From Streptomyces fuscichromogenes (GTDB lineage: Bacteria > Actinomycetota > Actinomycetes > Streptomycetales > Streptomycetaceae): DNA of 39,122 nt. Where the stretch lies: NCBI RefSeq assembly GCF_014645815.1, contig NZ_BMML01000015.1:224540-263661 (forward strand), in the 5' to 3' direction. Made by a program: the position numbers and the translations under genes. Numbering within the stretch: position 1 is the stretch's first letter; the number at the start of each line of letters is the position of its first letter. The notes under the pieces are model-generated. The model did not search any database. It saw only the letters and a program-made list of their open reading frames with translations, and was not told where the DNA came from. Shown here one piece after another: positions 1-7,268 of this stretch.

Positions 1-14
1 AACCTCTACCCGGT

Positions 15-1451
15 CTACCCGCCCAACGCCTCCACCTGCTCAAGAAACCAAGCCGCCGGAGACAACGCGGTAGCCGCCGCGGCCAGCCTCTTGCAGCGCT
101 CCGCCCGCTCCTCCGCCGGCATGGCCAGCGCCAGCGCCAACGCCTCCGCCGTCCCCCCGATGTCGTACGGGTTCACCACCACCGCGTCCTCGCCCAACTC
201 CTCGTACGCCCCCGCCTCCCGCGACAGCACCAGCACACAGCCCTCGTCCGACACCACGGGAATCTCCTTCGCCACCAGGTTCATCCCGTCCCGGATCGGG
301 TTGACCAGCGCCACGTCGGCCAGCCGGTACGCGGCCAGCGACCGTGCGAAGTCGTCCTTGACGTGCAGCACCACCGGCGTCCAACCGGCCGTCCCGTACG
401 CCGCGTTGATCTCGTCCGCGACCCGCCGCACCTCCGCCGTGTAGTCCCGGTAGACCGCGAGGTCCTGCCGGGACGGGTACGCGAACGCGACATGCACCAC
501 CCGTTCCCGCCACTCGGGGTGGTCGTCGAGCAGCTGCCGGTACGCCAGCAGCCCCCGCACGATGTTCTTCGACAGCTCCGTCCGGTCGACCCGGACGATG
601 GTCCTGCGGCCCTCGCCGCCGATCTCCTCGCGCAGCGCCCGCATCCGCTCGTCCACGTCCGGCTCGTGCGACCGCTTCCGCAGGAAGTCCGCGTCGGCCC
701 CCAGCCCGTGCACCCCGATCCGGGTCTCCCCGGAGGGGATACCGGGACCCAGCACGGCATGACAGCAGGCGACGAACGCGTCCGCCCACCGCCGCGTCAG
801 GAACGCCGCGTGATCGGCGCCGAGGATCCCGCTGAGCAGCTCCGCCGCGATGTCGTCGGGCAGGAGGCGGAAGTAGTCCGGCGGTGCCCAGGGGGTGTGC
901 GAGAAGTGGCCGATCCGCAGGTCGGGGCGGAGACGGCGGAGCATCCGGGGGGCCAGGGCCAGGTGGTAGTCCTGGATCACCACCACCGCGCCCTCGGCCG
1001 CCTCCTGCGCCAGCGCCTCCGCGAAGGCGCGGTTGTAGGCCTGGTAGGACGCCCACTGCCGGCGGAACTCCGCGTCGAGGACCGGCTCCAGCGGGGTCTG
1101 GTAGAGCATGTGGTGGACGAACCAGAGGACCGAGTTCGCGATGCCGTTGTACGCGTCGGAGAACACGTCCGCGTCGATGTCGAGCATCCGGACCTGCTGC
1201 CCGCCGGTGTCCTCGGCCGGCAGCCGGCCGCCTCCGGCCCGCCGCACCGCCTCCCGGTCACCGTCGCCCAGCGCCGCGCACACCCACACCGCGTTCGCGT
1301 CCGGCCCGATCGCCGACAGCCCCGAGACCAGCCCGCCGCCGCCCCGTCTGGCGTGCAGCGAACCGTCCTCGCGCAGGTCGTACGAGACCGGGCCGCGATT
1401 GGACGCGACCAGCACCTCGGCACCGTCGGTGGAAGCCATGGGGGAAGCCAT
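15..1451 (-). CDS. otsA: Trehalose-6-phosphate synthase (GT20), OtsA
   Basis: Makes trehalose-6-phosphate from a nucleotide-activated glucose and glucose-6-phosphate in the cytoplasm, the first step of the OtsA-OtsB route to trehalose. The N-terminus VLVASNRGPVSY, the glycine-rich RGGGGLVSG loop, QDYHLALAPRML, GHFSHTPW, RVDRTELSKNI and the C-terminal LSREAGAYEEL-NPYD block are in the order expected for family GT20. At 478 residues it is synthase only, with no fused phosphatase domain; any otsB would lie outside the window to the left. I chose ATG 1451 because a TAGGTT hexamer (1464-1459) ends exactly 7 nt before it, the leaderless arrangement common in Streptomyces. An in-frame TTG at 1460 and ATG at 1439 are alternatives. 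Confidence 0.93.
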   Translation of the reverse strand: MASPMASTDGAEVLVASNRGPVSYDLREDGSLHARRGGGGLVSGLSAIGPDANAVWVCAALGDGDREAVRRAGGGRLPAEDTGGQQVRMLDIDADVFSDAYNGIANSVLWFVHHMLYQTPLEPVLDAEFRRQWASYQAYNRAFAEALAQEAAEGAVVVIQDYHLALAPRMLRRLRPDLRIGHFSHTPWAPPDYFRLLPDDIAAELLSGILGADHAAFLTRRWADAFVACCHAVLGPGIPSGETRIGVHGLGADADFLRKRSHEPDVDERMRALREEIGGEGRRTIVRVDRTELSKNIVRGLLAYRQLLDDHPEWRERVVHVAFAYPSRQDLAVYRDYTAEVRRVADEINAAYGTAGWTPVVLHVKDDFARSLAAYRLADVALVNPIRDGMNLVAKEIPVVSDEGCVLVLSREAGAYEELGEDAVVVNPYDIGGTAEALALALAMPAEERAERCKRLAAAATALSPAAWFLEQVEALGG

Positions 1452-1533
1452 ACGCCTCAACCTAGCCCGGCCCGGAAACGCTCAAACGTACGGCCACGCC
1501 CGACGCGCCGCCGTATACGGCCGTACGACGAAG

Positions 1534-2478
1534 TCACGCCACCTTGCGTTCGGCGTACTCCGCGATCTCCGCCATCGGCGGCCGTTCCTCCGTGTCCACG
1601 GAGTAGGTGCGCGGCTCGAAGCCGTCCTCGCCGCGTTCGAACTGGGTGAGGGAGGGGCGGATCAGATGGCCGCGGGCCAGTCGCAGCTGGGCCGTGCGGT
1701 AGATCGCGGCGGACATCCGGCCGAGGGCCTGGCCGTCCTGGTGGCGGTGTTTGCGGACCCCCACGTCGACCTGCGCCAACGCGTTGAGCCCCACCAGGTG
1801 CAGGGCGTCGACCAGCATGCCCAGCTCCACGCCGTAGCCCACCGGGAAGGGGAGCTGTTCGAGGAGCGAGCGGCGGGCCGCGTACTCGCCGCCGAGCGGC
1901 TGCACGAACCCGGCCAGCTGCGGCCAGTGCATGTTCAGCAGCGGGCGGGCCATCAGCTCGGTGACCCGCCCGCCCTGTCCGGCGGCGCCGCCGAGCGGGC
2001 GGTCGTACATCGCCTTGACCAGGTCCACGTCCGGGTCGGTGAGGAGCGGGCCGACGATGCCGGTGACGAAGTCGGAGGAGAAGTCGCGCAGGTCGGCGTC
2101 GATGAAGCAGACGACGTCCCCGGTGGTGACCAGGAGGGAGCGCCAGAGGACCTCGCCCTTGCCGGGGACGGCGGGGATGCGGGGCAGGATCGCGTCGCGG
2201 TGCACGACGCGGGCGCCGGCCGCCGCGGCCACGGCCGCCGTGCGGTCGGTGGAGCCGGAGTCGACGACCACGATCTCGTCGACGAGCGGCACCTGCTGCA
2301 TGAGGTCGTGGCGGATGACCGCCACGATGTCGCCGACGGTCTCCTCCTCGTTGAGCGCGGGCAGCACGACGCTGACCGTCTGCCCGGAGGACCGTTTGGC
2401 GGCCATCACCTTGTGCAGCGGACGATCGGTTACGGACCAGGAGCGGGTGGCCAGCCAGCGCTCGACTTCTTCCAGCAC
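1534..2478 (-). CDS. gpgS: Glucosyl-3-phosphoglycerate synthase (GT81), GpgS
   Basis: Transfers glucose from a nucleotide donor to 3-phosphoglycerate, which leads to glucosylglycerate; in mycobacteria this primes methylglucose lipopolysaccharide synthesis. It has a GT-A fold: SVVLPALNEEETVGDI at the nucleotide-binding start, SGSTDRT, the metal-binding DADL, then GGRVTELMARPLL, QPLGGEYAARR and GYGVELGMLVD, which match my memory of mycobacterial GpgS. Length is about 314 residues, usual for the family. I chose GTG 2478 because GAGGAG lies a normal distance upstream; an in-frame ATG at 2526 would add 16 residues. It follows otsA's neighbourhood on the same strand with an 83 bp gap, so both may serve compatible-solute or glucan metabolism, though they are probably transcribed separately since otsA has its own leaderless promoter. 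Confidence 0.87.
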   Translation of the reverse strand: MLEEVERWLATRSWSVTDRPLHKVMAAKRSSGQTVSVVLPALNEEETVGDIVAVIRHDLMQQVPLVDEIVVVDSGSTDRTAAVAAAAGARVVHRDAILPRIPAVPGKGEVLWRSLLVTTGDVVCFIDADLRDFSSDFVTGIVGPLLTDPDVDLVKAMYDRPLGGAAGQGGRVTELMARPLLNMHWPQLAGFVQPLGGEYAARRSLLEQLPFPVGYGVELGMLVDALHLVGLNALAQVDVGVRKHRHQDGQALGRMSAAIYRTAQLRLARGHLIRPSLTQFERGEDGFEPRTYSVDTEERPPMAEIAEYAERKVA

Positions 2479-2635
2479 GGTCAGCGGCTCCTCACTGTCA
2501 CGGCCACACGACGACGTGTGATCCATCTCGCGGTTCGGACGACTCTCTCAACTGTCCTGGCCTTCGGTTACAGTCTTGAACAACGCCGATGACCATCGCA
2601 TGTCCTGGGGTCACCCGGCGTTGACAACCGCATAC

Positions 2636-2797
2636 CGCTCATCCAGAGGGGCAGAGGGAAACGGCCCGTTGAAGCCCCGGCAACCCTCCAGTCGGTTCTC
2701 GTAGATCGCCGATCAGTGTCGATCGCTCGCGAGGCTCCCGGCTAGGGAAGGTGCCAAATCCGTCTCACGACGAGATGCGTCGTGAGGAAGATGAGGA
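2636..2797 (+). promoter_or_regulatory. SAM-I (S-box) riboswitch ahead of thrC
   Basis: The S-box core is nearly textbook: CTCATCCAGAGGGGCAGAGGG, then GGCCC-TTGAAGCCCCGGCAACC, later GGAAGGTGCCAAATCC, and the closing GAAGATGAGG. Helix P1 can form between CTCATC (2638-2643) and GATGAG (2790-2795), and P4 is a perfect 8 bp helix, CTCACGAC (2763-2770) with GTCGTGAG (2778-2785). SAM-I aptamers bind S-adenosylmethionine and repress sulfur and methionine genes. There is no U-rich terminator after P1. Instead GTGAGG (2782-2787) can alternatively pair with CCTCAC (2810-2815) directly before the ATG at 2816, so control at translation is plausible. A possible promoter is TTGAAC (2576-2581), 17 bp, CATGTC (2599-2604), weak at -10. 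Confidence 0.93.
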
Positions 2798-2815
2798 GAA
2801 AGGGCCTCGCCTCAC

Positions 2816-4099
2816 ATGGCTGCGCAGACTGTTGCAAGCACCACGGAATCCACCGTAGACCTCGGTCCCGCCACCGCGCTGAGCTGCCGCGAATGCGGTC
2901 ACCGGGTACCGCTCGGCCCGGTGTTCGCCTGCGAGGAGTGTTTCGGCCCGCTGGAGATCGCGTACGACTTCTCGGCCTACGACACCGAGGAACTCCGCAA
3001 GACGATCGAAGCGGGTCCCGCGAACATCTGGCGCTACGCGCCGCTGCTGCCCGTCCCCGCGGACGTGGCGACCAAGCCGAACATCAACCCCGGCTGGACC
3101 AAGCTCGTCAAGGCCGACAACCTGGCCCGTGAGCTCGGCGTCACCGGCGGGCTGTACGTGAAGGACGACTCCGGCAACCCGACGCACTCCTTCAAGGACC
3201 GCGTCGTCGCCCAGGCCGTCGAGGCCGCCCGTGCCTTCGGCTACACCACCCTCTCCTGCTCCTCCACCGGCAACCTGGCCGGCGCGGTCGGTGCCGCCGC
3301 CGCCCGGGCCGGCTTCCGCTCCTGCGTCTTCATCCCGCACGACCTGGAGCAGGGCAAGATCGTCATGGCCGCGATCTACGGCGGCGAGCTCGTCGGCATC
3401 GAGGGCAACTACGACGACGTGAACCGTTTCTGCTCCGAGCTGATCGGTGACCCGGCCGGCGAGGGCTGGGGCTTCGTCAACGTCAACCTGCGGCCGTACT
3501 ACGCGGAGGGCTCCAAGACCCTGGCGTACGAGATCTGCGAGCAGCTCGGCTGGCGGATCCCGGATCAGCTGGTCATCCCGATCGCCTCCGGCTCGCAGCT
3601 CACGAAGATCGACAAGGGTCTGCAGGAGCTGATCAAGCTCGGCCTGGTCGAGGACAGGCCGTACAAGATCTTCGGCGCCCAGGCCGAGGGGTGCTCGCCG
3701 GTGTCGGTGGCCTACAAGGAGGGCCACGACGTGGTCCGTCCGCAGAAGCCGAACACCATCGCCAAGTCCCTCGCCATCGGCAACCCGGCCGACGGACCGT
3801 ACGTCCTGGACATCGCGCGCCGCACCGGCGGTGCCGTGGAGGACGTGAACGACGAGCAGGTCGTCGACGCGATCAAGCTGCTCGCGCGGACCGAGGGAAT
3901 CTTCGCGGAAACCGCCGGCGGAGTGACGGTTGGAGTCACCAAGAAGCTCATTGAGAATGGGCTGATTGATCCGGCGAAGACGGTCGTTGTACTCAACACC
4001 GGTGATGGACTGAAGACGCTGGACGCGGTTGCGGGAACCGGACTCACCGCGACCATTCGCCCGAATCTGGAGTCTTTCCGCGAGGCCGGGCTCGCCTGA
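2816..4099 (+). CDS. thrC: Threonine synthase-family PLP enzyme (candidate homocysteine synthase)
   Basis: Fold-type II PLP enzyme of the threonine synthase family, 427 residues. Threonine synthase converts O-phosphohomoserine to threonine. The PLP lysine is in GNPTHSFKDR (Lys127), followed by the phosphate-binding SCSSTGNLAGAV and the C-terminal TAGGVTVG and LNTGDG motifs. The N-terminus carries a CxxC-x11-CxxC zinc-ribbon-like pair (Cys24, 27, 39, 42). Upstream control by a SAM riboswitch, and a CysO-like sulfur carrier 43 bp downstream, are not what a plain threonine enzyme would need. I infer it may instead, or also, transfer sulfur from the carrier thiocarboxylate to an O-phosphohomoserine-derived intermediate to give homocysteine. 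The last 67 codons (from 3896) use far more A/T-ending codons than the rest. The family is certain; the exact reaction is not. Confidence 0.85.
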   Translation: MAAQTVASTTESTVDLGPATALSCRECGHRVPLGPVFACEECFGPLEIAYDFSAYDTEELRKTIEAGPANIWRYAPLLPVPADVATKPNINPGWTKLVKADNLARELGVTGGLYVKDDSGNPTHSFKDRVVAQAVEAARAFGYTTLSCSSTGNLAGAVGAAAARAGFRSCVFIPHDLEQGKIVMAAIYGGELVGIEGNYDDVNRFCSELIGDPAGEGWGFVNVNLRPYYAEGSKTLAYEICEQLGWRIPDQLVIPIASGSQLTKIDKGLQELIKLGLVEDRPYKIFGAQAEGCSPVSVAYKEGHDVVRPQKPNTIAKSLAIGNPADGPYVLDIARRTGGAVEDVNDEQVVDAIKLLARTEGIFAETAGGVTVGVTKKLIENGLIDPAKTVVVLNTGDGLKTLDAVAGTGLTATIRPNLESFREAGLA

Positions 4100-4142
4100 G
4101 TCCCCCGAGAAATTGGGCGTTGCCCAGACCGGAGGTAAAAAC

Positions 4143-4418
4143 GTGAGCGTCACCGTTCGCATCCCCACCATCCTGCGCACCTACACCGGCGGCCGGGCCG
4201 AGGTCACCGCCGAGGGGACCACGCTCGGCGAGGTCATCTCCGACCTGGAGAAGAACCACACCGGGATCTCCGCGCGCGTTCTCGACGACCAGGGCAAGCT
4301 GCGCCGCTTCGTCAACGTGTACGTCAACGACGACGACGTGCGGTTCGAGCAGGGCCTGGAGACCGCCACCCCGGACGGGGCCGGCGTCTCCATCATCCCG
4401 GCCGTCGCCGGCGGCTGA
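4143..4418 (+). CDS. cysO: CysO-type sulfur carrier protein (MoaD/ThiS family)
   Basis: A 91-residue ubiquitin-like sulfur carrier ending in Gly-Gly, the tail that is adenylated and converted to a thiocarboxylate. TVRIPTILRTYTGG near the start and RRFVNVYVNDDDVRF, then SIIPAVAGG at the end, closely follow mycobacterial CysO as I remember it. CysO donates sulfide to O-phosphoserine through CysM, after activation by a MoeZ-type enzyme and with the Mec/JAMM peptidase. None of those partners lies here; the gene follows the threonine-synthase-like gene, presumably in the same riboswitch-controlled transcript. Start is GTG 4143, with GGAGGT at 4131-4136, six nucleotides before it. An upstream in-frame ATG at 4029 lies inside thrC and is rejected. 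Confidence 0.9.
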   Translation: MSVTVRIPTILRTYTGGRAEVTAEGTTLGEVISDLEKNHTGISARVLDDQGKLRRFVNVYVNDDDVRFEQGLETATPDGAGVSIIPAVAGG

Positions 4419-4494
4419 CCCGCCCACCCCGTGACGTGATGGCCGAATGACCGAACATTACCTTCGGTAATGCCCATCACCGAGTGTTCATCCG

Positions 4495-4530
4495 ATTGCC
4501 CCCTCCGTGAGAGAAGTGGAGGGGGCAATT
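4495..4530 (+). terminator. Terminator after thrC-cysO
   Basis: A perfect 12 bp stem, ATTGCCCCCTCC (4495-4506) with GGAGGGGGCAAT (4518-4529), and an 11 nt loop, 77 bp after cysO, followed by a short T-containing tail. A smaller hairpin, CATTACC-TTC-GGTAATG (4456-4472), precedes it and may assist. Confidence 0.75.
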
Positions 4531-4884
4531 CTGTGGGGTTGAGCGCGGTAGAGTTGGGGAACACGGTCCCGATCTCCGGGTCGGGGGCCCCGAATTCATA
4601 CCGCGAGCCCGGCAAGAAGTAGCCAAAGTGTGCGGGTTAAATGCGGCTTTTGTGGCCTTTATGGGGCCCGACTTGCCCTGAATTCGGCCGAATTCTCGCT
4701 ACATTCCGGACCACTCCCGTCCAGAATTCTCGTCCGATTGACCTGTTGCAGAGGGCAGTTGGACAGATACATTCAGCCGCGGTCGACGCGTTCCGGCGCA
4801 CGCCCCCAACCATTGGGGGGTGAGGTCTGACCCGGATCCGCGAAGTGTGGATCTGTGCAAGGGCCAGTAATAGGGGAGTTAGGC
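4531..4884 (+). promoter_or_regulatory. Long intergenic region and leader of the cold-shock gene
   Basis: No gene is supported in the 466 bp between cysO and the cold-shock gene. After the terminator the region is less GC-rich than its surroundings. It holds four GAATTC sites (4592, 4680, 4690, 4724), two of which build the perfect 16 bp palindrome at 4680-4695. Nearer the gene are two small hairpins: CCCCCAA-CCA-TTGGGGG (4803-4819) and GATCC/GGATC (about 4832-4855). Long structured leaders are usual for cold-shock mRNAs, and these hairpins are good candidates for such a leader. A plausible but weak promoter is TTGCAG, 16 bp, TACATT around 4744-4771. Confidence 0.45.
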
Positions 4885-5091
4885 ATGGCTCAGGGCACCG
4901 TCAAGTGGTTCAACGCGGAGAAGGGGTACGGCTTCATCGCGGTCGACGGTGGTGCGGATGTTTTCGTCCACTACAGCGCGATCCAGATGGACGGGTACCG
5001 CACCCTGGAAGAGGGTCAGCGAGTCGATTTCGAGATCTCGCAGGGCCAGAAGGGGCCGCAGGCGGACATGGTCCGGCTGGCGACCGGCTGA
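4885..5091 (+). CDS. Cold-shock protein (CspA family)
   Basis: A 68-residue single cold-shock domain that binds single-stranded RNA and DNA and melts RNA structure. RNP1 is KGYGFI (about residues 13-18) and RNP2 is VFVHYSAI (about 27-34); GTVKWFN at the start and QKGPQADMV at the end are standard. The ATG at 4885 is set by GGGGAG at 4873-4878. It is monocistronic, preceded by a long leader and followed by a strong hairpin. In Streptomyces such genes (scoF/csp) are often close to groEL2, as here. Family is certain; the particular paralogue cannot be told from the sequence. Confidence 0.96.
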   Translation: MAQGTVKWFNAEKGYGFIAVDGGADVFVHYSAIQMDGYRTLEEGQRVDFEISQGQKGPQADMVRLATG

Positions 5092-5133
5092 AGCACGCGC
5101 CGACTGACAGCGACGTTCTTCTGTATTTCTTCG

Positions 5134-5165
5134 AAGGGCTCGTGCCTCCCGGGGCACGGGCCCTT
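5134..5165 (+). terminator. Terminator after the cold-shock gene
   Basis: Thirteen base pairs with one G-U: AAGGGCTCGTGCC (5134-5146) with GGCACGGGCCCTT (5153-5165), six-base loop. A short GC-rich, weakly repetitive stretch built on CCCGTGCCCCGG-like units follows (about 5170-5220) and shows no gene. Confidence 0.8.
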
Positions 5166-5234
5166 CGGCATGTCCCGGCCCGTGCCCCGGCCCGTGTCCC
5201 GGTCCAAGTCCCGGCCCCCAGTCCGCGAGAGCCG

Positions 5235-5297
5235 CTTGCACTCGCCTAGGCCGAGTGCTAATCATTGGCGTTAGCACTCTGAAGGTGAGAGTGACAA
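5235..5297 (+). promoter_or_regulatory. Two tandem CIRCE (HrcA) operators over the groEL2 promoter
   Basis: CIRCE is TTAGCACTC-N9-GAGTGCTAA and binds the HrcA repressor. Two copies lie head to tail: CTTGCACTC (5235-5243)-N9-GAGTGCTAA (5253-5261), and TTAGCACTC (5271-5279)-N9-GAGTGACAA (5289-5297). Each has two mismatches, confined to one half-site. The gap between the two operators is also 9 bp, so all four half-sites are spaced by 18 bp. A promoter TTGCAC (5236-5241), 17 bp, TAATCA (5259-5264) overlaps the first operator exactly; the second lies at and after the expected transcript start. The rest of the leader, to 5424, holds no gene. Confidence 0.9.
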
Positions 5298-5424
5298 CGA
5301 AGGACCGGGTCGGTGAGGCCCGCAGGCCGGGTGGGGCAAGGAACCCACGGGTCGGCGAGCCGTCCGTCGCGGGCGCGGGCGCGGTCCTGAAGACTCACCC
5401 CCAGTCCTGGAGGGACCACTTCAC

Positions 5425-7047
5425 ATGGCCAAGATCATCGCGTTCGACGAGGAGGCGCGGCGCGGCCTTGAGCGCGGTATGAACCAGCTCGCCGACGCCG
5501 TCAAGGTCACCCTCGGCCCCAAGGGCCGCAACGTCGTCCTTGAGAAGAAGTGGGGCGCCCCCACGATCACCAACGATGGTGTGTCCATCGCCAAGGAGAT
5601 CGAGCTGGAGGACCCGTACGAGAAGATCGGCGCCGAGCTGGTCAAGGAAGTCGCCAAGAAGACGGACGACGTCGCCGGTGACGGTACGACCACCGCGACC
5701 GTCCTCGCCCAGGCCCTGGTCAAGGAAGGCCTGCGCAACGTCGCCGCCGGTGCCAACCCGATGGCCCTCAAGCGCGGTATCGAGAAGGCCGTCGAGGCGG
5801 TCTCCGGTGCCCTGCTGGAGCAGGCCAAGGACGTGGAGACCAAGGAGCAGATCGCTTCGACCGCCTCCATCTCCGCCGCCGACACCCAGATCGGCGAGCT
5901 CATCGCCGAGGCCATGGACAAGGTCGGCAAGGAAGGCGTCATCACCGTCGAGGAGTCCCAGACCTTCGGTCTGGAGCTGGAGCTCACCGAGGGTATGCGC
6001 TTCGACAAGGGCTACATCTCGGCGTACTTCGCCACCGACATGGAGCGTATGGAGGCGTCCCTCGACGACCCGTACATCCTGATCGCCAACTCGAAGATCG
6101 GCTCCGTCAAGGACCTGCTCCCGCTCCTCGAGAAGGTCATGCAGTCGGGCAAGCCGCTGCTGATCATCGCCGAGGACGTCGAGGGCGAGGCCCTGTCGAC
6201 CCTGGTCGTCAACAAGATCCGCGGCACCTTCAAGTCCGTCGCGGTCAAGGCCCCGGGCTTCGGCGACCGCCGCAAGGCGATGCTGAACGACATCGCCATC
6301 CTCACCGGCGGCGAGGTCATCTCCGAGGAGGTCGGTCTCAAGCTGGAGAACACGACCCTCGACCTGCTGGGCAAGGCCCGCAAGGTGGTCATCACCAAGG
6401 ACGAGACCACCATCGTCGACGGTGCCGGCTCGTCCGACCAGGTCGCCGGCCGGGTCAACCAGATCCGCGCCGAGATCGAGCAGTCCGACTCGGACTACGA
6501 CCGCGAGAAGCTCCAGGAGCGCCTGGCCAAGCTCGCCGGTGGCGTCGCCGTCATCAAGGCCGGTGCCGCGACCGAGGTCGAGCTCAAGGAGCGCAAGCAC
6601 CGCATCGAGGACGCCGTGCGCAACGCCAAGGCGGCCGTCGAGGAGGGCATCGTCGCCGGTGGTGGCGTGGCCCTGCTGCAGGCCTCCCAGGTCTTCGAGA
6701 AGCTGGAGCTGGAGGGTGACGAGGCGACCGGCGCGCAGGCCGTGAAGCTCGCCCTCGAGGCCCCGCTGAAGCAGATCGCCGTCAACGCCGGCCTCGAAGG
6801 CGGCGTCGTGGTGGAGAAGGTCCGCAACCTCACCCCGGGTCACGGCCTCAACGCCGCGACCGGCGAGTACGTCGACCTGATCGCCGAGGGCATCATCGAC
6901 CCGGCGAAGGTGACGCGCTCTGCCCTGCAGAACGCCGCCTCCATCGCCGCGCTGTTCCTCACCACCGAGGCCGTCATCGCCGACAAGCCGGAGAAGGCCG
7001 CCGCGGCCGCTCCGGGCGGCATGCCGGGCGGTGACATGGACTTCTGA
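5425..7047 (+). CDS. groEL2: 60 kDa chaperonin GroEL2
   Basis: ATP-dependent folding chamber subunit, 540 residues, cytoplasmic. The start MAKIIAFDEEARRGLERGM, VTLGPKGRNVVLEKKWGAP, the ATP-binding VAGDGTTTATVLA, and EEGIVAGGGVALL near the C-terminus are classic. The C-terminus GGMPGGDMDF lacks the histidine-rich tail of actinobacterial GroEL1, and there is no groES upstream, so this is the GroEL2 type, usually the main chaperonin. GGAGGG at 5409-5414 precedes ATG 5425. It is a single-gene unit under double CIRCE control and closed by a strong hairpin, so heat-shock derepression through loss of HrcA activity is expected. Confidence 0.97.
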   Translation: MAKIIAFDEEARRGLERGMNQLADAVKVTLGPKGRNVVLEKKWGAPTITNDGVSIAKEIELEDPYEKIGAELVKEVAKKTDDVAGDGTTTATVLAQALVKEGLRNVAAGANPMALKRGIEKAVEAVSGALLEQAKDVETKEQIASTASISAADTQIGELIAEAMDKVGKEGVITVEESQTFGLELELTEGMRFDKGYISAYFATDMERMEASLDDPYILIANSKIGSVKDLLPLLEKVMQSGKPLLIIAEDVEGEALSTLVVNKIRGTFKSVAVKAPGFGDRRKAMLNDIAILTGGEVISEEVGLKLENTTLDLLGKARKVVITKDETTIVDGAGSSDQVAGRVNQIRAEIEQSDSDYDREKLQERLAKLAGGVAVIKAGAATEVELKERKHRIEDAVRNAKAAVEEGIVAGGGVALLQASQVFEKLELEGDEATGAQAVKLALEAPLKQIAVNAGLEGGVVVEKVRNLTPGHGLNAATGEYVDLIAEGIIDPAKVTRSALQNAASIAALFLTTEAVIADKPEKAAAAAPGGMPGGDMDF

Positions 7048-7080
7048 GCCTGACGGCTCGGCGGTTCCGACGCAGCACCG

Positions 7081-7117
7081 AGGGCGGCACTCCCTGTTCG
7101 ACAGGGGGTGCCGCCCT
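7081..7117 (+). terminator. Terminator after groEL2
   Basis: A 17 bp stem with one G-U pair (7081-7097 with 7101-7117) and a TCG loop, 33 bp after the stop codon. Confidence 0.88.
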
Positions 7118-7196
7118 TCGGCGTTCCCTGTCTCCGTGTCCGGGGTCACACGGCACCCGGGCGGGACCGGGAATGCGCGCGACCGGGCGGGTCGTT

Positions 7197-7241
7197 GTGC
7201 ACAGACGTGCACTCAATGCGCGTGCACATACCGACCGGTAT
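7197..7241 (+). promoter_or_regulatory. Candidate operators upstream of the OYE-type reductase
   Basis: ATACCG-AC-CGGTAT (7228-7241) is a 14 bp inverted repeat of the size bound by TetR-family repressors. It is preceded by three GTGCAC palindromes at 7197, 7207 and 7222. The reductase start is 28 bp downstream. No TetR gene is adjacent, so any regulator would act from elsewhere. Assignment to TetR is inference from shape only. Confidence 0.4.
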
Positions 7242-7268
7242 ACGACCTATTCACGAGGAGCCCCCCAC

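Noticed and set aside
2621..2626. TTGACA as -35 of the thrC promoter
   Set aside because: A matching -10 would fall inside the riboswitch aptamer, so transcription from it could not include the 5' strand of P1.
4630..4830. Short frames in the leader of the cold-shock gene
   Set aside because: No ribosome site, unlike host codon use, and the region looks like regulatory DNA.
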